Shown piece after piece: positions 19,731 through 31,178 of a stretch of 64,000 bases of DNA. Where the stretch lies: assembly GCA_019240125.1 (NCBI GenBank), contig JAFAYW010000318.1:1-64000 (forward strand), written 5' to 3'. Both the position numbers and the translations under genes were made by a program. The notes beneath the pieces are model-generated. The model ran no database searches. It had not been told where the DNA came from and saw only the letters and a program-made list of their open reading frames with translations. The stretch comes from Alphaproteobacteria bacterium (lineage in GTDB: Bacteria > Pseudomonadota > Alphaproteobacteria > ATCC43930 > CGMCC-115725). Numbering within the stretch: the first letter of the stretch is position 1; every line of letters begins with the position of its first letter.

Positions 19731-20170
19731 TTTGCCTGTTCTGTAAGTAGCGCTCGACTTCGAGCACCCTGGAGCCGCGAGACGGACCACTGAGCGGAAC
19801 GAACTCTGACGGCACAACGGGATCATGCCGGTGTTCGCACGTGTGCCACTGTCCACCCAGGAGGAACCCATGCGAACCGTTGTCGCAACAATCGCTCGCT
19901 CGTCATCAGCACGGGTGCTGTTTATGCGCAAGCCATGTCATCGCCTTCAGCCAAATTGCCGGCCGGTGCGTACACCCCTAAACCGACGCAAAGGCCAGGT
20001 GTTCCACCACCGCCCCTAGTGGATAGAATGTGACACTGAGAACCGTCGGAGCCAAGAAAGCCGCAGAAAGCTATTTCCCACGGACTCGTCCGTCTGATTT
20101 TCGCCACTAGAACGCCGAAAATACTAGGCGCCCGCGGACGTTCGTTCACCTGGCTTTCCCGTGAGCCTCA

Positions 20171-20182
20171 CCCCCCCCCCCC
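20171..20182. repeat. Poly-C homopolymer tract (12 C)
   Basis: gcctcaCCCCCCCCCCCCgcgtc. Confidence 0.8.
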
Positions 20183-20756
20183 GCGTCTCTGCCGCCAGAG
20201 GCGCTTAGACGGCGCATCGCTCAACTGCGCCTTTGCTCGGTGCTCTCCGGCTCTGCAGCGAGCCACCGCACCACCCGAGCTGAAACGCTTTCGCCTTTGA
20301 TAACGCTCGCTCAGCCAAGTGAATCTGCCGTGAACTCTTGGCGTTGAAGGCCAAGCGCGTAAGACCGAAGGTCAGGCGTTAACTATATATCGCGTGATAA
20401 TTTGTGAAAAACAAACGAAGTGTCTCGTTGTTACGTTTAAAATATTTTAAGCTATTTAAATATGTGCGACATTGGGCTCCCGCAACGCACACTATAAGAA
20501 ATCTGTAACGAGCATCGTCGCGAAACTTTAGGGCGATCGCGGTGTATCCTTGGTTTCTGTTAAATATCCCGTATCCACTCGCTCATCCTAATCAGATCAG
20601 ATAATCCCCCTTCACAAAGGACGAAGGCGACTTAGTCGCTGATGTGATTATGCATGGCCATTACTCGTGGCGAAAGTGTTCCCTATCAGGGCCATGGGCT
20701 GAGGTCGGTAAACAGCCTCTAAAAGACAACGATCAGATATTACAAAGGGAAATGGG

Positions 20757-21446
20757 ATGCTTGTTCGACTGAATCAGAAGGTCGCAGCAGATCGACTGGT
20801 GTACGTGGTTGATGATGACGCCGGTGTACGGAACTCGCTTAAGTTCATGCTGTGTTCCGCTGGGTTTGATGTCGAGATGTTTAAGTCCGGCCAATCATTT
20901 TTAAGTAATTACCATCCGGCTCGCACAGGCTGTTTGTTGGTAGACTTTGAAATGCCGGACCTAACAGGCCTCGAGTTGATCGCGGAGGTGAACCAACGGG
21001 GATGGTCGCTGCCTGTCGTGCTGATCTCGGCTCACGCCAATGTGCCGCTTGCGGTAGACGCTGTGAAGGCCGGGGCTTTTGATGTTATCGAAAAGCCACT
21101 GCAGCCGAACGATGTTATCGATCGTCTAGAGCGCGCTCTAAGTGAGACGGATGCCGACCGGCGTCAGCGCCTTCTGCGTGCTCAGCTGGAATCACGCCTT
21201 AACTGCCTTACGGCCCGCGAAAGAGAGGTGTTTGCATCGATCGCCGGCGGGCAGCCCAGCAAAGTTATCGCCCGCCAGCTGGGGATAAGCTTCCGTACCG
21301 TTGAGGTGCATCGCTCCAATATCACGCGCAAGCTACTCGCGCGCAGCCCGGCGGACCTCGTTCGCCTGGCGTCAGCCAGCTTCCCGGACGGCTCACTATT
21401 AGGGTTCAGTCGCGATAGGTCGGCCGAGAACAACCCCGTTGAGTAA
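20757..21446 (+). CDS. FixJ/NarL-type response regulator (REC + LuxR HTH)
   Basis: LVYVVDDDAGVRNSLKFMLCSAGFDVEMF..LLVDFEMPDLTGLELI..VVLISAHANVPLAVDAVKAGAFDVIEKPL..LTAREREVFASIAGGQPSKVIARQLGISFRTVEVHRSNITRKL. Confidence 0.92.
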   Translation: MLVRLNQKVAADRLVYVVDDDAGVRNSLKFMLCSAGFDVEMFKSGQSFLSNYHPARTGCLLVDFEMPDLTGLELIAEVNQRGWSLPVVLISAHANVPLAVDAVKAGAFDVIEKPLQPNDVIDRLERALSETDADRRQRLLRAQLESRLNCLTAREREVFASIAGGQPSKVIARQLGISFRTVEVHRSNITRKLLARSPADLVRLASASFPDGSLLGFSRDRSAENNPVE

Positions 21447-21605
21447 AATCTTGATGAAGTTGGCATCCTTTGGCGCTTTTGTCCGCGCTTCTTCGATTGC
21501 CCCGTCTACCGTATCGGCCGCAAGGTCATGATAGCCAAGATTGGCTTCTTCCGCTCCATCTACGCGCAAAAACACCGCGCTATACTCTGACATGATTGTC
21601 TCCAT
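21399..21605 (-). CDS. Small hypothetical protein
   Basis: MSEYSAVFLRVDGAEEANLGYHDLAADTVDGAIEEARTKAPKDANFIKILLNG; coherent small-protein composition. Confidence 0.5.
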   Translation of the reverse strand: METIMSEYSAVFLRVDGAEEANLGYHDLAADTVDGAIEEARTKAPKDANFIKILLNGVVLGRPIATEP

Positions 21606-21740
21606 TCTGTCGAGTGAAGTATTCGATCAGCGCTGGACGGCCTCGCTTTTGTTCTTAATCAGATCGGGTTAACTCAAATTGGCGAGAACAGTCCTTGGCG
21701 GAATTGGTGAAAACTTGCGCGAGTTATATCGGAGCTAGCA

Positions 21741-21941
21741 ATGAGCCGCGAGTTCTTTGAAGCCCCCACCCGAGAGGAAGCCAGATCGCTTGCCGATGCT
21801 TGGATCAAGGCCCATCCGAATGCGGTCATCAAAAACCTACAAGCGATGCGGATCGGCTCGGGCTCCGGCAAGCCCGGCCAGGAACTCCCGCTGGGTAAGT
21901 GGACAATCGTCCTGGAATACGACGACAGCAATTCGACTTAG
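21741..21941 (+). CDS. Small hypothetical protein
   Basis: MSREFFEAPTREEARSLADAWIKAHPNAVIKNLQAMRIGSGSGKPGQELPLGKWTIVLEYDD. Confidence 0.5.
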   Translation: MSREFFEAPTREEARSLADAWIKAHPNAVIKNLQAMRIGSGSGKPGQELPLGKWTIVLEYDDSNST

Positions 21942-21989
21942 GTCACCGGACGAGGTGCTATTGCCGCCACGGGCCATGCGTTTTCCTTA

Positions 21990-22247
21990 TTGCGCCGGTT
22001 GGCCTACGCAGTTGGGCTCGCCAAATGCGGCGCGAAGAACCGGCGTGGCGAACCTTGCCGCCGGGCCGGTAATGGCCGGAACGGAAGGTGCCGCCTGCGT
22101 GGAGGAGCGAGCACCGGTGCACCTCGAGGAGAGCGCAACGGCGCCTGGAAAAATGGCTTTTACTCTCTGGAGGCCGTTGCAGAGCGACGCCGGCTTCGAG
22201 CGCTGATCCACGAAATGAAGCAGGCGGTTGAAGAGGAATTGTCATGA
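21990..22247 (+). CDS. HGGXSTG-motif-like small protein
   Basis: AKCGAKNRRGEPCRRAGNGRNGRCRLRGGASTGAPRGERNGAWKNGFYSLEAVAERRRLRALI; CGAxxRxGxPCxxxxxxNGRCRxxGGxSTG pattern. Confidence 0.7.
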   Translation: MRRLAYAVGLAKCGAKNRRGEPCRRAGNGRNGRCRLRGGASTGAPRGERNGAWKNGFYSLEAVAERRRLRALIHEMKQAVEEELS

Positions 22248-22471
22248 CACAGACCGCCGCGGTGGCCGGGGAGCGACTCTGGATCGAAGTCCACGAAGCT
22301 CCGCCCGACCATCTCCCAGAGGTGATCCCTCAACTCTCCCCGGAGCAAGCCGCCGAAGCACAGGCTCGCGATGAGCAGTATCGGCGCGAGTGGCAGGCCA
22401 TCAACAAGGCCTTGCGCGATAACGCGATGGCAGTCACCCGAGCGATGTCGCTGGTACAGAGAGCCGGGTGA
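22244..22471 (+). CDS. Small hypothetical protein overlapping the HGGXSTG-like ORF
   Basis: ATGA overlap with preceding ORF; MTQTAAVAGERLWIEVHEAPPDHLPEVIPQLSPEQAAEAQARDEQYRREWQAINKALRDNAMAV. Confidence 0.5.
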   Translation: MTQTAAVAGERLWIEVHEAPPDHLPEVIPQLSPEQAAEAQARDEQYRREWQAINKALRDNAMAVTRAMSLVQRAG

Positions 22472-22496
22472 TCGCGAAGAGAAGACAGCGGAGGTG

Positions 22497-22985
22497 ATGA
22501 GCAAGTTTGCGGACGGCTCGTTCCTGCTGAACCGACTAGGGGCGGAGGCAGTCATTGACCAGGATCTCGCCACGGTGCTGCTTCATGTCCGGAACGGGTT
22601 GATCGAGGCTTATGGCAGTGGTCCAGCTGCAATGATGCTGATCGACCCAGCGGTTGCAATGTATCAGTTGCTGCTGCGTACCCAGGGTTGGATCGGCAAT
22701 TTGAGCATCCTGATCGAGCATGAGTTCTTCGGGAACGAGAAGCCCAGTGCGAGCTTCGAGGATCGCTATGGAAAAGGGGACCGTCCCATCCGCGGCCTCA
22801 CGGTCGAGGAGCACCTTTCCCGTCTGCGGGAACAGCTCCGGCCGACAGCGGAACGGTGCGGGCGGGCACTACAGGAGGCTCTTACCGCATTGGAGGCGCG
22901 AGCTGCTGCGCCGAGCAGGTTGGTTGAGCGATCGCGGCCGGTGCGGTACTCGCTCAATGCGGTGGCGGCTTTACCTGAGTGGTAA
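22497..22985 (+). CDS. Hypothetical protein
   Basis: MSKFADGSFLLNRLGAEAVIDQDLATVLLHVRNGLIEAYGSGPAAMMLIDPAVAMYQLLLRTQGWIGNLSILIEHEFFG, within ORF 22371-22985. Confidence 0.5.
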   Translation: MSKFADGSFLLNRLGAEAVIDQDLATVLLHVRNGLIEAYGSGPAAMMLIDPAVAMYQLLLRTQGWIGNLSILIEHEFFGNEKPSASFEDRYGKGDRPIRGLTVEEHLSRLREQLRPTAERCGRALQEALTALEARAAAPSRLVERSRPVRYSLNAVAALPEW

Positions 22986-23507
22986 ACCCCGACCGATTGC
23001 TTCAGGCTGATAAAGGGACCGTTCGGCCGTAGGTTTCTGACCGGCAGCAGAGCCCCGGTAACAGATGTTCAGAGCCTGCCCATGAGCGACCCTTCAGCTG
23101 CTGCTGCTAACTAGCTCTCGCCATCTTGCGACACTACCCCCCGCGATACGCGAACCGATGCGGGGATGCGCATTCGACGCTGGCTAAATAACATACAAAT
23201 ACTGTATATTGCATCTCATGGCTGTTCTGAAAACCCAAGCACGAGCGCTCTGCACAGGAGCTTGCCAAGAGCAAAGTGCAGCAAAGCATTTGTGACAGAA
23301 GGGTACAAACCGAGTGTGGCAAATGCCTCGCAGAGGGACGCGTTGGCCGAGCGGCGTCGGGTCAACAACGAGCACAGCCGGCGAGAGGGACGGGCCATCG
23401 TCAATGAATGGGCGCCGCGCGCGGCTATCCGGACCTCGAAGCTTATGCCACCGCGGCCGAAACCAGCCGCCACCAAAGAGTGACACAAGGAGAGGGTATT
23501 AAGACCA

Positions 23508-23812
23508 TGAATGTTCCGGAAGGGGTGCTGCACCGTAAGCAAGAATTGCTCACCCTCATCGAGTCGTATGACGCCGACGCGGAGCAAAAGAGGAGCGAGG
23601 CCGATCTGATCGTGAGGCAGGCGGCGGTATTTCGCGCCGAGTTGGCGGGTATCGAATCAGGGATCGAGGCGTTCGGCGCCGCCAAGGTTGAGGCTCCGTC
23701 GACGGCACCGCGGCCGCCGAAAGCGAAGCGCAAGATTCCCAAAAATCAAGCAGCGGGCGGTAAAAATCCAGGGGCAAGGCACAGAGCGCGCGATGCGAGC
23801 GGATCGCGATAA
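23508..23812 (+). CDS. Hypothetical small coiled-coil-like protein with basic tail
   Basis: MNVPEGVLHRKQELLTLIESYDADAEQKRSEADLIVRQAAVFRAELAGIESGIEAFG.. Confidence 0.4.
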
Positions 23813-24473
23813 CCAAGGAGAATGATGCCGCTGAGCTCGCCAAAATCGGCTTTGCCAACATGATTGAATTAACGGTGTGGCCTCAGTGAAGCCGACCATC
23901 CACCTCAGCCTAGCCCGCACTTGAGAATCATTCTTGTTCTACGAGGAACGGGTGCCGATGCCCGACGAAGTCTCATCGACCAGCACGCACCTAGGATCAT
24001 TGTCGCCTCGGGATATTGACACGAAGCGGTACCGGGTGCTGAAGCCGTAAGACTAATGATTGGCTGAAAGACGGTTTGATACCCGGCATCGGTGCGGTCA
24101 TCGCGGATGGTGACAGCGTTGCACCAAACCGGCACGCACCCCTTGCTGGAGCGATTGCGTCAGGATGTGCCGGAGTGAGTTTGTCACCGCCGCCTGACGC
24201 GTGACCCTGGCGAATGCTGCATTGTGTGAGCATCGGGGCGAATACCCCGCTCCACATCTTTCCAGGACACTGGCGCTGCTACCGGAAACCCCGACCGCGC
24301 GCGGAGTAAAAATGCGCCCACGGCCGTCGTACCGCGCCCGTTTCGCAGATAATCTGCGGATTCCGACGATTGCGGACAGCGATTCCGATCGAAGCCAGAC
24401 GCTGATTCTGATCCAATGCGGACAGGGATTCCGATGATCCCGGCCGGGGTCGTCGTCGACGTGGCTTATGGAG

Positions 24474-25070
24474 TCAGTTGATCGCCTCGGCGTCAAGCAT
24501 GAGCGCTTTGGCGGCACGTTTGCGCAGGGATTCTCCTTTCAGTAGCAGACGATGCGCATTGTGAATGAGGCGGTCCAACACGGCGTCGGCAATGGTGGGA
24601 TCGCCGATCACCTCGTGTTAGTGTTCGACCGGCACCTGGCTGGTGACGATGGTCGAGCCGCGTTCGTGCCGGTCGTCCATGATTTCTAACAGGTCACGGC
24701 GTTGCTCGCCGGTGAGCGGGGCCAGACCCCAATCGTCCAGGATCAGCAGCTGCACCCGCCCGAGTGTCTTCAGAAGCCGTCCGTAGCGGCCGTCACCGCG
24801 CGCCAGGGCCAGTGCCTCCAGCAGTCGGGGTACCCGGTGATAGGAGACCGAGCGATTATCGCGGCACGTCTTGTGACCGAGCGCGCAGGCGATCCACGAC
24901 TTGCCGACGCCGGTTGGGCCGATCACCAGCAGGTTCTGTTTACGGTCAATCCCGTCGCCGGCGGCCAGCTTGTGGAACAAGGTTCGGTCGAGACCGCGGG
25001 GTGCGCGCAGATCGACATCCTCGACGACCGCCTCTTGCCTGCGCGACGACGATTACGGTGGCCGCTTGAC
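24474..25070 (-). pseudogene. istB: istB-like ATPase helper, N-terminally degenerate with internal stop
   Basis: VVEDVDLRAPRGLDRTLFHKLAAGDGIDRKQNLLVIGPTGVGKSWIACALGHKTCRDNRSVSYHRVPRL..RVQLLILDDWGLAPLTGEQRRDLLEIMDDRHERGSTIVTSQVPVEH*HEVIGDPTIADAVLDRLIHNAHRLLLKGES; in-frame TAA at 24618-24620. Confidence 0.85.
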
Positions 25071-25113
25071 GACAACTACAATGGCCGGTTGGGTCCGCTA
25101 AGGCTGGATTGAT

Positions 25114-25147
25114 CAATGTTCTCCCCGCGATCGCGGGGAGAACATTG
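25114..25147. repeat. 34-bp perfect palindrome
   Basis: CAATGTTCTCCCCGCGA|TCGCGGGGAGAACATTG. Confidence 0.97.
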
Positions 25148-25149
25148 AA

Positions 25150-26675
<1,526 letters not shown>

Positions 26676-26957
26676 GTGACGTTCAACCGCGGTATGCGGA
26701 CGATCACATCAGGCTGTCCGGGGATCGCGATCGATACGCCACTTCGGGCTGTTCTCGACGCCCGTTCGGCCGAGTGTGCGTCGGACGTAATCCTTAACCT
26801 CTTCAACAGTGAAGGAAGTTCCAGGGAGACGTCGCCCGCGCGCCATCAGCGGGGACGGCGGCGTAAACGTCAATGATGGCCATGAGAGCTTGTCCCCTTG
26901 GACGGGACACAACCGGGACACCGGTTTCCGCCTTACCTCGTAAACCATTGATGTAAC

Positions 26958-27033
26958 TGGCGTCCCCTACCGGATTCGAACCGGTGTTGCCGCCGTGAGA
27001 GGGCGGTGTCCTAGGCCTCTAGACGAAGGGGAC
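26958..27033 (-). tRNA. tRNA-Glu (anticodon CTC), CCA encoded
   Basis: Minus strand GTCCCCTTCGTCTAGAGGCCTAGGACACCGCCCTCTCACGGCGGCAACACCGGTTCGAATCCGGTAGGGGACGCCA; cloverleaf arms pair, anticodon loop CTCTCAC. Confidence 0.95.
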
Positions 27034-27113
27034 AGCGTCGGCCGTCGCGAGTAGATAGCCCGTTGCCCGAAGTGGATCAAGCGGCCTGCGCAATGGGACC
27101 GCGCGCGGTCCGA

Positions 27114-27599
27114 TCAGTCGCGAAAATTGACGTATTGCAGGGGCTGCTCGATTTTGAGCGTACGCAAGACGGTGATCGCGGCTTGCAGGTCGTCGCGCTT
27201 CTTGCCGGTGATGCGCAATTCGCCGCCTTGTACCGCCGCCTGCACCTTGAGTTTGCTGTCCTTGATCTGGCGCACCAGGCGGCGGGCGAGGTCGGCGTCG
27301 ATCCCCTGTCGCAAAACAATCGATTGTCGCACGGTATTGCCCGCCGCTTTTTCCGGGCTCTTGAAGTCAAGCGCTCCGGGTTCGACCTTGCGCCGGGTCA
27401 AATGCACCTTCAGCAGTTCGTGCACCTGCTTCAACTTGAGGTCGTCATCCGCGACCAACAGGATCTCGCTCTCCTTGCGCTCGACCGAGCAAGAGCTGCC
27501 CTTGAAATCAAAGCGGGTGGTGATCTCGCGGCCAATACCGGCGATCGCATTATCGACCTCCGCAAGGTCGAGGCGTGAAACAACGTCAAAGCTCGGCAC
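27114..27599 (-). CDS. yajQ: YajQ family cyclic di-GMP-binding protein
   Basis: MPSFDVVSRLDLAEVDNAIAGIGREITTRFDFKGSSCSVERKESEILLVADDDLKLKQVHELLKVHLTRRKV. Confidence 0.95.
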   Translation of the reverse strand: MPSFDVVSRLDLAEVDNAIAGIGREITTRFDFKGSSCSVERKESEILLVADDDLKLKQVHELLKVHLTRRKVEPGALDFKSPEKAAGNTVRQSIVLRQGIDADLARRLVRQIKDSKLKVQAAVQGGELRITGKKRDDLQAAITVLRTLKIEQPLQYVNFRD

Positions 27600-27754
27600 G
27601 TCGCATCCTTTCTGTCCGCCCGCGTCCTATCTGGTCTTATCCTGCCTCGCGGCCGGACCCGCCGGGTCCGTCGCCCGGCTTCGCCAGGCGGTATCGTCAA
27701 CAAATCCATATAGTGCGCCGGCGCATTCCGTAACAGAAAGCTGCGGCGGCGGTA

Positions 27755-28072
27755 TCACGGCCGCTGCGGCGCCGGCGGGCGCTCAAAGACAGGGGTCTCC
27801 ATCCCGGCCCGCAAATGCGCGACGACGCGGTGGTATAGGGCATCCTGTGGCAGGGTTTGCGGCGGTACCGGCGTGTCGGGATGCTGTGGCACAGCGCTTG
27901 CCCAATTGGTGACGGCGCGGCACAGATCAGGATCGGTCAGAATGAAATCAGCGGTCTGATTCTGTGTTCCCAACGTGGCTGCGCCATTCTCTTGACTGAG
28001 TTCGCGATAGAGCACGTTGACATACTCCAGTACCGCCTCGCGCAACTGCGGGTCTTCAGGGGTCAGCGCCAT
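27755..28072 (-). CDS. Hypothetical protein
   Basis: MALTPEDPQLREAVLEYVNVLYRELSQENGAATLGTQNQTADFILTDPDLCRAVTNWASAVPQ; coherent ORF. Confidence 0.55.
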   Translation of the reverse strand: MALTPEDPQLREAVLEYVNVLYRELSQENGAATLGTQNQTADFILTDPDLCRAVTNWASAVPQHPDTPVPPQTLPQDALYHRVVAHLRAGMETPVFERPPAPQRP

Positions 28073-28484
28073 CACGATCCTCGCATTAAGCTGTTCTATT
28101 CCTGTTAACGGCGGATGTGCGGGTTCCGCTGATCTGGCGAATGATTTCCCCCGTCTTGCGTGAAACTGAGATCGGCGCGCGTGTGTTTAGAGGAACAGGT
28201 CAACGAGGCACGGCCTGAGGAGGGCACCCGTACACGATGGAGGGTCTCATGTTGGACAGATCGTTGTTCAGGCTGAAAGCGCAGCGATGTCGCGAGTTGC
28301 TGCGCGCGGCGAAGGCGCCCGGGGTTCGCGAGCAGTTGTTGTTATGGATCAAGGAGTTCGAGCAAGCGGCGGCAAGCGCGGTGAAGACGCGCCGCCACAG
28401 TCCATTGAGCTTCAGGGCCGGCAGCTATGCTGAACGTGTGGGGGATGCGGCTGATTAGCGGCCGTCCTCCGGTCTCAGAACCCC

Positions 28485-29425
28485 TTACGATAAAGCGGCC
28501 GCAGTGCGCCGGAATGCGTCGCTCGATGCAACGGGCGGGGTCCAGTTGATTCGAGCGCTCAATGTGTCGCTGATCTCAAGCGAGTCAGTGAGGCGTGCGA
28601 TTTGAGCCCCCAGACGAGGCAGCGCGCGTAACAGCCTGAGAGCCGCCGGGGGAAATGGGAATAGCAGCGATGGCCGGCCCCGCGCCGCAGCGAGGATGCC
28701 GATCAGTTCGGGTGTCGAGACATCGCTCCCATCGCAGGCCAGGAACAGCTGCCCGGCAGCCGCCGGATGCGTCGCCGAGCAGGCAATCAGGTCAGCGAGA
28801 TTGTCGCTGAAGATCAGACTGCGCCGATTAGCGATGCTCGCCAAAGGCAGCGGCAGACCGCTTACCGACAGTCGCATCAAGGCGCGGAAATTCGCGCCGA
28901 CGCCGGGGCCGTAGACGAGTGGCGGGCGGATGATCACCAGCTCCAACCCGGTATCGGCGGCAACCTCTCTTAATGCAGCTTCGGTGGCGAGCTTGTTGCG
29001 GCCGTAATCGTCTTCGGGATGCGGTGTGGCTTCCGGACGGAAGGGATGCCCGGGCAATGTCCGCTCGCCCATGGCCTTGATCGAGCTTAGGTAGACCAGT
29101 CGCCTTGCGCCGGCGTGGGCTGCCTGAGTAGCGAGGATCGCGGCGGCGGCGGGTTCGCCGGCAGGAGTGTCGTGGCCGGGCCGACGATGCGCGCGCTGTG
29201 CAAGGTGGATGACAATGTCGATGCCGCCCAGGGAGTGTGCCCAGTCGGCGCTGGCGGCGATATCGCCGAGCACACGAGTCTCGGTCCCTGGCGGAGACAG
29301 TTCACCGGGCGAGGGGGCCCGGCGCAGGGCCGCGGTAACGCCATGTCCCCGTGCTGCCAGCGCGCGGCAGAGCGATTTGCCGATAAAGCCGCCGGCGCCG
29401 GTCACCAGGATGCGCGACATGCTAC
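28485..29425 (-). CDS. NAD-dependent epimerase/dehydratase
   Basis: MSRILVTGAGGFIGKSLCRALAARGHGVTAAL..LVYLSSIKAMGE..DDYGRNKLATEAALRE..VIIRPPLVYGPGVGANF. Confidence 0.9.
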
Positions 29426-29533
29426 CTTCCCGAACTCCGCGCCGACAACGCAGGCACGCCGGCAATGCATTAGGTCGGACGATGCATTAAAGACAATCGC
29501 TCCGGCGCGATCACGTCGCGCGGCTACATCTTT

Positions 29534-30706
29534 TTGAACATGCCCGCGCGCCCTTCCGGCAAATTGATCTTTCTGGTGACGGAAGACTGGTATTTCTGGT
29601 CGCATCGCCTGCCAGTCGCCCGCGCCGCCCGCGACGCCGGGTTCTCGGTTCTGGTTGCAGCTCGGATGCGTCATCACGGCGAGCGTATCGCGGCTGAAGG
29701 CTTCCAGCTGTGCCCGCTGCCGTGGCGGCGCCGCGGCGATGGGGTCACCGGCGCGGCAAAGGCCATCATGGCAATCGCCGCGCTGTACCGTAGCGAGCGG
29801 CCCAACATCGTGCACCACGTCGCGTTAAAACCAGTCCTGTTTGGCGGCGCCGCGATGCGCCTGGCTTTTCCGGCGGATCGGATGCGGCCCGCCGCGATCG
29901 CGGCCATCGCAGGGCTCGGGTCGGGACTGGCCAGTGGAACGCCGCTCGCGGGATTTGGCCGACGGGTGCTGCAGGGCGCTCTGCGCATCGCGCTGGCGAC
30001 CGGACAGACTATCGTCCAGAACCCCGAAGACGGCGAGGCGCTGGCGCGGCTTGGCCTCGATCGACAAACCATCACCCTGATCCGCGGGTCGGGGGTCGAT
30101 ACGGGTCGCTTCGTCGCTCAGGCGGATCCCGGCACTTCTCCGCTGAGGGTTGCGTTGGTGTCGCGCATGTTGCGCAGCAAAGGCGTGCTCGACGCGGTGG
30201 CGGCGATCCGAGCATTGCGCGGCCGCGGCGTCGCGATCGAACTTATGCTGGTGGGACCGACCGATCCGGACAATCGCGATTCGCTCGATACAGCCAGCCT
30301 CGTGCAGCTTGGCAGTGAACCGGGAATTCGCTGGTTTGGTGCCGTCGAGGATGTTCCGGCGGTATGGCGGGATGCCGCGATCGCGCTACTGCCCTCGACC
30401 TATGGCGAGGGTGTCCCCAAGAGTTTGATCGAGGCAGCGGCTTGCGCTCGGCCAATTGTTGCGACCGACATGCCGGGCTGCCGCGAGATCGTTCGGCATG
30501 GCGAGACCGGGGTGCTGGTGCCGCCCGGCGATATCGCCGCGTTGACCGAGGCAATCGCGGCCCTGGCAGCCGACGCGGCGAAGCGCGTCACCATGGGACG
30601 GGCCGCCCGGGTGCTTGTCGAGCGGGAATTTGCGGAAGCGGCGGTGGCACAACAGACGCTGGCACTGTACGAAGCGGTGATGCGCGAAAAGATCACAGCG
30701 CGATGA
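29534..30706 (+). CDS. Glycosyltransferase family 4-like
   Basis: VALVSRMLRSKGVLDAVAAIRAL..LVGPTDPDNRDS..ALLPSTYGEGVPKSLIEAAACARPIVATDMPGCREIVRHGETGVLVPPGD. Confidence 0.92.
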   Translation: MNMPARPSGKLIFLVTEDWYFWSHRLPVARAARDAGFSVLVAARMRHHGERIAAEGFQLCPLPWRRRGDGVTGAAKAIMAIAALYRSERPNIVHHVALKPVLFGGAAMRLAFPADRMRPAAIAAIAGLGSGLASGTPLAGFGRRVLQGALRIALATGQTIVQNPEDGEALARLGLDRQTITLIRGSGVDTGRFVAQADPGTSPLRVALVSRMLRSKGVLDAVAAIRALRGRGVAIELMLVGPTDPDNRDSLDTASLVQLGSEPGIRWFGAVEDVPAVWRDAAIALLPSTYGEGVPKSLIEAAACARPIVATDMPGCREIVRHGETGVLVPPGDIAALTEAIAALAADAAKRVTMGRAARVLVEREFAEAAVAQQTLALYEAVMREKITAR

Positions 30707-31077
30707 TGCGCGTTTTCCTCGGCGTCGCCGGGATCGGCGGCATGATCTCGGTCATTGCCGGGGCCATGGCGGCGCATTCTGTCGCTGATCCGAAAGTGGC
30801 CGAGCTGCTCCGCACCGGGGCACTTTACGGCATGGTTCATGCCGTGGCATTGGTCGCCCTGGTGGCGCTTGTGGGAGCCGGCTCGCCGCAACCGCCGCGT
30901 TCGATTTCCGCTCTCATTGCGGGGTGGGCATTCACGGCCGGGATCGTGATGTTCAGCGGCAGCCTCTTCGCGCTGGCGGCGGGCAGCGCACGCTGGGTCG
31001 GCATTGTGACGCCCTTCGGCGGCGTTGGGTTTATTCTCGGATGGGCGGCGATCGGGGCGCTGGCGTTCTGGCGGTAG
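30703..31077 (+). CDS. DUF423 family membrane protein
   Basis: MMRVFLGVAGIGGMISVIAGAMAAHSVADPKVAELLRTGALYGMVHAVALVALVAL..SGSLFALAAGSARWVGIVTPFGGVGFILGWAAIG; overlaps GT stop. Confidence 0.85.
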   Translation: MMRVFLGVAGIGGMISVIAGAMAAHSVADPKVAELLRTGALYGMVHAVALVALVALVGAGSPQPPRSISALIAGWAFTAGIVMFSGSLFALAAGSARWVGIVTPFGGVGFILGWAAIGALAFWR

Positions 31078-31178
31078 GGCTGGGGCTCGTCGCGATCGCT
31101 GACGCCCGGCGACTGGTGTGCGACACTGCGACAGTCAGGGGTCTCCCCGAAAACGCCGCAAACCACGAGCATCGAACG

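Noticed and set aside
24618-24620. istB stop as another recoded Sec codon
   Set aside because: The stop is TAA, not TGA, and the position is normally Trp in a transposase helper; it is decay.
25114-25147. CRISPR array based on I-E-like palindromic repeat
   Set aside because: Only a single unit; no second repeat, spacers or cas genes nearby.
26962-27033. att-site duplication of the tRNA-Glu 3' end inside the accessory region
   Set aside because: The only similar string noticed (TTCGAACCGG near 33437) is too short and lies in dxs coding sequence.
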